Of a DNA stretch of 64,000 bases, positions 56,660 to 64,000 are shown piece by piece. Each line of letters starts with the position of its first letter. Position 1 is the stretch's first letter. The stretch is from assembly GCA_009192285.1 (NCBI GenBank), contig CM018606.1, positions 2,284,081-2,348,080 on the forward strand, written 5' to 3'. The DNA comes from Morchella semilibera (taxonomy: Eukaryota; Ascomycota; Pezizomycetes; Pezizales; Morchellaceae). Below the pieces are notes generated by a model. It saw only the letters and a program-made list of their open reading frames with translations. It was not told the DNA's origin and did no database searches. Position numbers and translations under genes: made by a program.

Positions 56660-59600
56660 CGTGAGGGCAGCAATAAGAGGGAGCGAGGTACAGGCCCTTA
56701 TACTGGAGGTGAATAAAGGGTCCTCTTGCTCCCTGAATTTTGACTAGAGTAGTCCTTCTGCTAATTGCTCAACTTGGATGGGGATCGGTTTAGTTCGCCA
56801 CCAGGCTGGGAAAAGCGCGGGATATTTTTTGCACTTTGGAATGTGACCACATGTGGGGCCCGTGAAACATTTTAGGACCTCCCCGAAAAAATAGTCCCCC
56901 CCAGTGGCCCGAGGCTGTCCAAATGGAGGTTTGAAGTACGTACATACAGCAAAAACGTTGTGTCCCGGGGGGGGGGGGGGGGTGGCAGGGCGGGCAGGCA
57001 CAGACAGGCAGGGCGGTTTGAGAAGAGATCAGATCAAATGGTAAGAGGTACATGTATGTACATGAAAAAAAAACCAGCCTAGGTGACTAGGATTTGTCCT
57101 TCCAAGGCTTGCTCCGTCGATGACATGAGTAACCTTTGCCGTCGGCAACCTTGTCTGTCGCATGTCTTATTGCCATAGCTTCCTTGGCTTCTCTGATAGG
57201 ATGTATGGAAGAATAGGAAACTGGTAATCTGGTAGATGTCGTACTTCTAAAACATCATGGGGCTGTTTCTCGCGCGCTCCAAGATAGATTGATATCTGGG
57301 ATTCCTACTTGTAATTGATAGGATATCTGTAACCTACAGATATATGTCATACATACCATCATTTCTGGTATCGAAATTAGATGGCATGGCAAAAAAAGGG
57401 TGTGATGATAGTATGTAGCTACCAAAGTCGAGTTACCCACACAACCTATCAAAATTCCTCGTTTATCAAAAATTAGGGTGCCATCATGCCACGCGAGCTG
57501 CGCATAATTCCCAAGGAACAACCGAGAATGAGGGGTTCATGGTTAATGGGATGGCCTACGTCTTTAGTGCCCCTGCTTTTTCCCTTCCATGATTCAATTC
57601 TCTTCCCCATTCTCTTCCCAGTTCTCTCGCTTAAGATATCATTCTCGCGATAAGGAAACAAAGGGGCGACGGAGAAGCACCTTCTCTATCCCACCCAGAT
57701 ATCGCTTGAGTCTCTAGCCTCCTTCTCACCACTGCCCTACTCTGCCATGCTATGCCCTGCCCTGCCATGCCATGCTATGCCCTGCACTGCACTGCACTGC
57801 ATGGAATGTAGAGTAGAGCAGGCGGACTTGGTCCCGGGCTGGTAAACGAGATGCGAGAAAGACCGTCGAGTCAGTGTGGTACAGACAAGGAGAGAATTAA
57901 AGAAAGTGAAGGGTTATTTGCCAGCGCGATAGGATAGCTAGCTGTGGCTTGCTGCCTAGAGATTTTTCATCTCTGGAAGCGGCTATTACCGTTGGCTGTT
58001 GCACCACCAACGGCGAGCCCTTCCCTCTTCATGTGATGGCCGTTCTACAGTACAGGGGGTTCGATGCGACCCCCCACGGAGTACCCAATCAATCTCCACA
58101 AGTCCAATCGATCATCAGCTTATTCCTCCTCCGGCCCAGTTTTTGAGGGATAATTTTGTACCTAGATTGTTCATGGTTCACCTACTAAAGTACAGTACTG
58201 ACCAGGTATGTATTGACAATCATGCCAAACCAATTAAACCCTACCCTAATCTTTTCCTGTTTATGATGTTCCGGCATTCCCCAGTAGAAAAAATCGATCT
58301 ACTCTATATAAACTAACTCTAGTCAAGTAGGTCATATCTGATAGCCATATGTGATGAGATGTACCAGCCTAAACGGAAGATCCGTTCATAAATTTAACTT
58401 GTATCTAACTCAGCCTCAATAACAAGTACTTTCTCTGCTCAATAAGCCTATAACAGACAATCCCTGGGCTATATAACCAGAATCCCTCGGAAATTTACTT
58501 TCTGGCTCAGTTCTGGCTCCTGTCCAGCGGTGCATCGTGTCCCGCCCATACATAGTTGAGAATTGTACTATCCGTGGACAGACTTTTTTCCTCGAGAGGC
58601 GTTCGTTGTTGAATTTGCCCTCGCGGCAAAGGCGTTTCTTTTGCATCCTCTTACGGAGCCCTGTGACACAACAGTAACACTCTGGGGGGTACACTGACAC
58701 TGATGAGCAACCTACATCGATGCATCTCATCGATTGCGAACCTTTTTGCAAAAAAATTGCTGTGGGGGCCCGCCGTCACCAAATCACAGACCCTTCCCTT
58801 CCGCAGGGAGGGACCCTGCGCTAAACTGCAAACCACGCCTTCGGGTCCTGTTATCTTTTTCGAACCTCTTTCGGCCCGGGGGTTGAGAAGGATGATCAAC
58901 TTGCCAAATAAAAATCACTAATAATTACCCGGAGGGCCTAGCTTGTTGGCATTCTATATCGAGAGTGCTGCCCGACGGATCGGGTTTGTGCGAGTCTCCC
59001 CCGTACCGCATGCATGTAAGGTATTCTCACTCGGCCCAGAACGGGGGGACGTCAACAATGAACTGGGTTGCGGGTGCTCTAGAACTCGTTGCTGGAGAAT
59101 ACAGTAAGCAACATATACATGATTCTAACTGGATATGTTTGTAGCTAATGAGACATGCATCCGTAGTAGCTACTTTGTACCTACACCCATACGGTCCAGA
59201 GTACATTTCAAGTACCTAAGGAGTATCCCAAGTGGAGACTTAACTGGAGATCGACTCCGTGAGCAGAGTTCTCATACATGGCTTGCTCTCCAGCCTCAGC
59301 ATTGGGCACAACCACGTATACAAATACCTGGCTAGAATCTTGATCTACTGAAATTAATCGGTCGATCCCTGTAATTTCTTTACTTGCCTACTTACTTAAT
59401 CCCATTATATTTTACTGTTTTAGTTTCCAGAGGAACGTGTAAACCAATCTAAAGCCGTAAGGATCTTGAAAAATTCATTAGTAAGGCAGGACTCAGTTCA
59501 CAATACCTCACTCATGTCCAGGTTGCCTTTACAACAGGTATAACCCTTCTCGGACAGGGCAGCTTTGTTTTTCTTCCGGAAACCCGGATTTCGACGAGAA

Positions 59601-62600
59601 AGAAGCAACTCCTCACATGTAACCACGCGATTCGGCTGAATCGAAAGTATCATCTAGCTGTTCATATAAAGTCGTATGCAGTGCAATATATGCACCCCGC
59701 GCCCAGGAATCGAAGAAAAGAAAAAACAGAAGGTGAAAAAAAATCATGTAGGTGAGACCCGAATTTATATCTCCAAATCCCGCAAGAAGCGATGGATTGC
59801 AATCAAACGGCTGGCGGTGGAAGGGAGAAACATCTACGGCGGAGTCTTGGTTTAAACTAGTAGAGGAAATACGGTATCCTGGGACTCGGTACCCATTGCT
59901 TTCGATTCCCCTATGTCCCCCTGGTGGTTGTTTTTTTTCTTTCTTTCTTTCTTTCGGACTACTGCGCCCCCGTGGCCATGGGTTTTTGAGAATCGACTGT
60001 ATTACATTACTCCGCTGAATACTTTAATTTGCTGTTGGGGCCAAGTGTTGATGCTACTCCCCACGTGAAACCCCCAGTATTGAGTTCTGATACTTCATCT
60101 ATGGCAATCTCAAAACTTGGATATTCTGAATTAGTCCTTTTTTCCCCATGATACAGGAGCAAAAGCATATAAACAATACACGTATCATCCCGTGCTGCAT
60201 ATACCGATATTCCCCTTTCCCTTATACTCACACCTGGGTATTTCTATTATGCGAATGGCCTGGCACCTACCGGCCGTGTCCGCTCGCATGATCCCTTTGA
60301 TGCGGGGTATGCATTGCAGCTTTGATTCTTTTTACAGCTCAATCGAGGGCTTTGCGTAGCCGGAAATGAACCCCCAAACCTGGAGAGAATGTGGAGAGTC
60401 TTCAGTGGAGGAGGAGCTGGAGGAGGAGCTGGGAAATGATCGAAGTTGACATAACTAACACACGGCAGAAAGAAGCATTGACGTTTCGTGGGGGTGATAG
60501 ACATGTGGGGGCACATGTGTAATGCCTATGGCGCTCCCACTAGACGCTCGCGCTTCTTTATCGATAGAATTAAGCTCATCGTGCGCTAGATACCCGTCGC
60601 CCAGCCTATGCCTTGGGGGATTCTTCGATTTTTTTTTCTTCTCAAGTCTTGTGGTGCCGCTGGTGCGGCGCGGGGAAATCGACTAGCATACTTGATATCG
60701 ATCATGGTATGAAGCTAGCACTAAGCACTAGGCCATGAATAAACCCCACACGATGTTTTTTTCTTTCTTTTTTTTCTGTTTATATACCCCTGATATTAAG
60801 CGAAAGGTAATGTTGCTCCGGTGCGCTGGTAAGCAACTACCGAATTGCGGGAAGAAGTGACTTAGACATCGTATGGCTGCTGCTGCTGCTGCTGCACAGG
60901 GATCCAAAGTCTCCAACCTCGTGGACATATCACGCGAAATTTAGGGGTGAGTCAGACATTTCACCCACATAGGTTGCTTTGAATCGTGAAAATTCTCCCC
61001 CGAGAAAGTCTTGAGGTTGAAGATAAAAGGTTCTGGTGTAATGAGCCCCGAGAGTTTGTTTGGAAGTTGATACATCTTCTCCTGATAACACGCACAGACG
61101 GTTCCGGGAAGGAGCGATGCCTCTTGACGCTAGAGAGATAGAGCTTCGGCGAGTTAAAGAATCTCAGTTTCTACGGAACAGACGACGTAGTTACTAGTCG
61201 CCCCTTTTTGGCCCAATGTTTCAGATGTGAAATGTGATGCACTTTTGCTTTGCCCGGCCAACCATGGCCAGGAAGCCAGGAAACCCTGGGAATTATGCGC
61301 GGGCTTTGTTGTAACATTCCAAGCAGGGCACCCCTAGTTGATCCTCCTCTGGCAGCTTGACATAAACTCTTTCCAAACATAGTCCCTTCGTGGCCGCGGA
61401 GAACCACGCCGGGGAAACCTCAATGAAGTTTATCAACCGGACAACCGCCAAGACTTTACCGAGTGATAGCTTGTGATGTTGACAAAAGAGCCCGTGTTCG
61501 TTTTGCGGGTCACTCGCGATCGACTCGACCCCAACATAAATGTACTCTATATAAAGCCCTAATATAACGTTTTTGCTCTTATCCAATAGTTTAGCTGAGA
61601 TCTCTTTACCTTCGCGATTAGTACCTTCCCTTCCCCTAGATCTTGCAGTTGCCACTGATAAGTAATCCCTACTAAGGATCATGGGTAATGATCACCAAAC
61701 CACTCAAATCTTCGAAAACCCCCCAGTTCTATTATCATTTGATTCTACCCCCAACAAAACTTTGTTACTTTTGTTGAGCCAGCGCATATACAGGGGGCAA
61801 TTCTCATATATGAATGACACTCACTTTCCACTCCGAGGGCCCTATTGATATTATACTACTATGTTATATATATATGTGAGCATGAGTCCCCAGTTAGATA
61901 TAACACCAATAACTTTAATGTTTGGTGGAATGTTGTAGCTTGGTAGATAGCCTGACTGACTGAAAAATAGGGGCAAGATAGTAATGGGACGGGGGGGGGG
62001 GTTGGCAGAAAGAGGCTTTGATATATAGATATAATTAGAACACATACCATCGTTCCCTACCCAGCGAGTTCACCACGTGCACCCATCGAGCGTGGCACCC
62101 AATTCCCACCCAAACATCTCTTAGCTACAGCTTTAGCGGCCATCATTTGCGTGTGAAAGGACCTCACACTCGGTAGGTAGTGAACCCGCTTGGTGGGGGG
62201 AATGATGGTATCAGTGCTATTATCGACACTATTACCACATCCATGTAATACAGGCCTGCGAAGCCACAGCTCGCGATCGGTCATAACGAGAGGCGTCTCG
62301 ATGGTTGTTTTAATCAGGAAAAAAGTTCCTATGGATCTTGGCTCAGGTCAGATGGTTCCATATGAAACTCTTCGACATCTGTGCGTGCTTCCCGTCGCGT
62401 CCCGCCCCGGGAGGATATTATCTAGAAGGTCCGGCCGACCGCCCTCTTATTTTTATAGTCTAACCCGATATAAATACAACTACAGGCTCCCAAAGTCGGT
62501 ACTCGAGAAGGTGCAGGTCTCCCGAGGGAGTAAGCTTTGATATACCCTCATAAACTATACTACAGGGTGGAATTTCAATTCAAGATTCATCGGGTGTCCG

Positions 62601-63053
62601 ATCAGTGATCTCAGGTACCGTAGTTAGGTTTGGCCTACTAGTGCGTTATGCATGATTGATATCTAACCCCATTTCTTATATAAAGCTCTAGCTAAACTGT
62701 GGTATTTTATAGCAACCCCTAGAATAACAGAACCAGACTATGTTGAAAGTCCGTACTCCTTTCATCCCCGAAACCAGAAACCGCCCAAATGCCACCCAAA
62801 TGTCCCAAACCTAGGTATACAGTATAAAAACCACAGATCCCCGTAAAAATGAAAACAAAATCCCGCAAAAAGACCGAACACCGAATAGATGAATACCGAG
62901 TGGGTCTAAAACAGAAAAGGAAAGAGAGGAAGAGAGAGAAAAACAATAAAACAAGATGTCCAGAAATCTAATCTGATTATTACTAAAAGAAAACAAACCC
63001 GAATGCTGCATGTTTACCACTTGCTTACATTCTCTAGGTCTTGGTTTTCTTGC
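56660..63053. other. long gene-free region
   Basis: About 6.4 kb without a supported gene. It holds a G-run near 56967-56982, (GGCAG)n near 56984-57012, a TGCCATGC/TGCACTGCAC simple-sequence tract at about 57748-57801, a (TTTC)n tract near 59937-59955 and a (CTG)n tract near 60878-60895. A frame of 129 codons on the minus strand at 61293-61682 is not supported by any family signature. Confidence 0.5.
57748..57801. repeat. TGCCATGC / TGCACTGCAC simple-sequence tract
   Basis: Imperfect units of TGCCATGCTATGCCC and then ACTGC repeats. It is intergenic and without sign of function. Confidence 0.6.
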
Positions 63054-64000
63054 TTATTCATGCTCCTCGACGGGAACACACGAACAGAACAAGTTGAGAT
63101 CACCGTATGCTAATATCTAGTTAGCGCTCATGAAAATAAAGAGGGAAAAGTGGCTAAAGGGTTGAAGGAACTCACAATCATCCACTCGGGTAACAGTGGC
63201 CCAGAACTTCCTATCCTTCAGATATGGCAATGGATATGCGGCCATCTCTCTGGTATAAGGCCTCTCCCATTCACCCACCAATAGATCCTTTTGTGTGTGT
63301 GGAGAGTTCTTGAGAATATTGCACTCCTTGGGCATCTCACCCTTCTCAATAGCAGCAATTTCTCCCCTGATTTTGATCAATGCATCACAGAACCTGTCAA
63401 GCTCCTGAAGGTTCTCCGACTCGGTGGGCTCAATCATAAGGGTTCCGGATACTGGCCATGACATGGTAGGTGCGTGGAAACCATAATCCTGGAGACGCTT
63501 GGCAATATCAATGACTTCAATTCCACAAGTATCCTTGAAGTTACGGACATCAAGAATGAACTCATGAGCACATCTGTCCTTGGAGTTTGTATATAGAATC
63601 TTGTAGTGAGGAGCGAGGCGGGCAGCCATGTAGTTAGCGTTAAGCATGGTAATTTTTGTAGCGTGAGTGAGGCCACGAGCTCCCATCATCTTAATGTATG
63701 ACCAGGTAATTGGCAAGATACTTGCAGATCCCCAAGGTGCTGCTGAGATAGGTGCAATTGCCTGCTCTCCGCCGGTTTTGATGAGTGGATGTCCGGGCAG
63801 GAATGGTGCAAGGTGAGACTTGACACCAATTGGCCCAACACCAGGTCCTCCACCTCCGTGAGGAATGCAGAATGTTTTGTGCAAGTTCAAGTGGCAAACA
63901 TCTGCACCGATCTCTCCAGGGCTGCAAAGGCCAACCTGAGCGTTCATGTTTGCTCCGTCCATATAGACCTGTCCACCATGAGAGTGGATAATCTCACATG
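63054..64000 (-). CDS. GCV2: glycine dehydrogenase (decarboxylating), P-protein, C-terminal part
   Basis: Two exons are visible: 63176 to beyond 64000, and 63054-63109. The gene continues past the window, so it is 5' partial. P-protein uses pyridoxal phosphate to decarboxylate glycine and pass the aminomethyl group to H-protein in the mitochondrial glycine cleavage system. The PLP-binding Lys is in [20 protein letters not shown], intact and followed by the Gly-rich loop. Other family hallmarks are [60 protein letters not shown] and [19 protein letters not shown]. The last intron (66 bp, GTGAGT to TTAG) joins RVDD to [11 protein letters not shown]; reading through it instead would give an unrelated tail, so the splice is well supported. 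Confidence 0.96.

Noticed and set aside
58780-58860. Local hairpin around GCAGGGAGGGACCCTGC.
   Set aside because: Short and GC-rich, with no partner sequence or RNA family features.
61293-61682. A 129-codon minus-strand frame with some ordinary-looking composition.
   Set aside because: No recognisable domain, no promoter or intron support, and it lies in a 6-kb block without genes. Kept only as a possibility.

Overview
The window is nuclear DNA of a filamentous ascomycete fungus (Pezizomycotina). Evidence: short spliceosomal introns of about 35-110 bp with GTAAGT/GTTTGT-type donors and CTAAC/CTGAC-type branch points; a secreted large-subunit catalase; Ure2p-like glutathione transferases; an AsaB/CmcJ-type oxygenase; single-gene transcription units widely spaced; and short TTAGGG-type telomere-like motifs. 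The class within Pezizomycotina cannot be fixed from the sequence. I reconstructed exon chains by hand; every multi-exon gene given below keeps frame across all its junctions.

Layout. 1-2343 (+) is an F-box-type protein cut by the window edge. 3041-3860 (-) is a four-exon cyclophilin. 5858-6664 and 8185-8969 (-) are two tandem three-exon glutathione transferases. 8970-12541 is a gene-free block packed with small terminal-inverted-repeat elements (MITEs). 12542-15665 (-) is a five-exon gene for a 943-residue secreted protein of unknown family. 15666-23990 has no clear intact gene; it holds more MITEs, a tRNA-like/SINE-like segment, a wrecked FAD monooxygenase gene (19323-19660) and a locus with good splice signals but no convincing frame (21.64-22.43 kb). 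23991-28411 is a GC-rich island with an AsaB/CmcJ-like oxygenase (-) and a long disordered basic/acidic protein (+), divergently arranged around a (CAATC)5 array. 29961-31705 (-) is a seven-exon FAD monooxygenase. 34330-35112 (-) is a small hypothetical protein. 37736-40342 (-) is a seven-exon secreted catalase of 721 residues. 43.69-44.76 kb is a decayed short-chain dehydrogenase split by a MITE. 46807-48037 (-) is a five-exon four-span membrane protein. 50420-53035 (-) is an ARID-domain protein. 54938-56659 (-) is a kinase-fold protein with altered catalytic motifs. 63054-64000 (-) is the C-terminal part of the glycine decarboxylase P-protein.

The genes do not form one obvious pathway cluster. 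Several concern redox chemistry and detoxification (two GSTs, catalase, FAD monooxygenase, AsaB-like enzyme, plus two dead relatives), mixed with housekeeping genes (cyclophilin, glycine cleavage). The most unusual signals lie between genes. The palindromic octamer TACATGTA occurs about 37 times, almost always outside coding sequence, where chance predicts one or two. At least ten inverted-repeat elements from several families are present, one with a nearly perfect 48-bp hairpin and one that splits a gene. No LTR or virus-like element, rRNA, CRISPR array or canonical tRNA was recognised.
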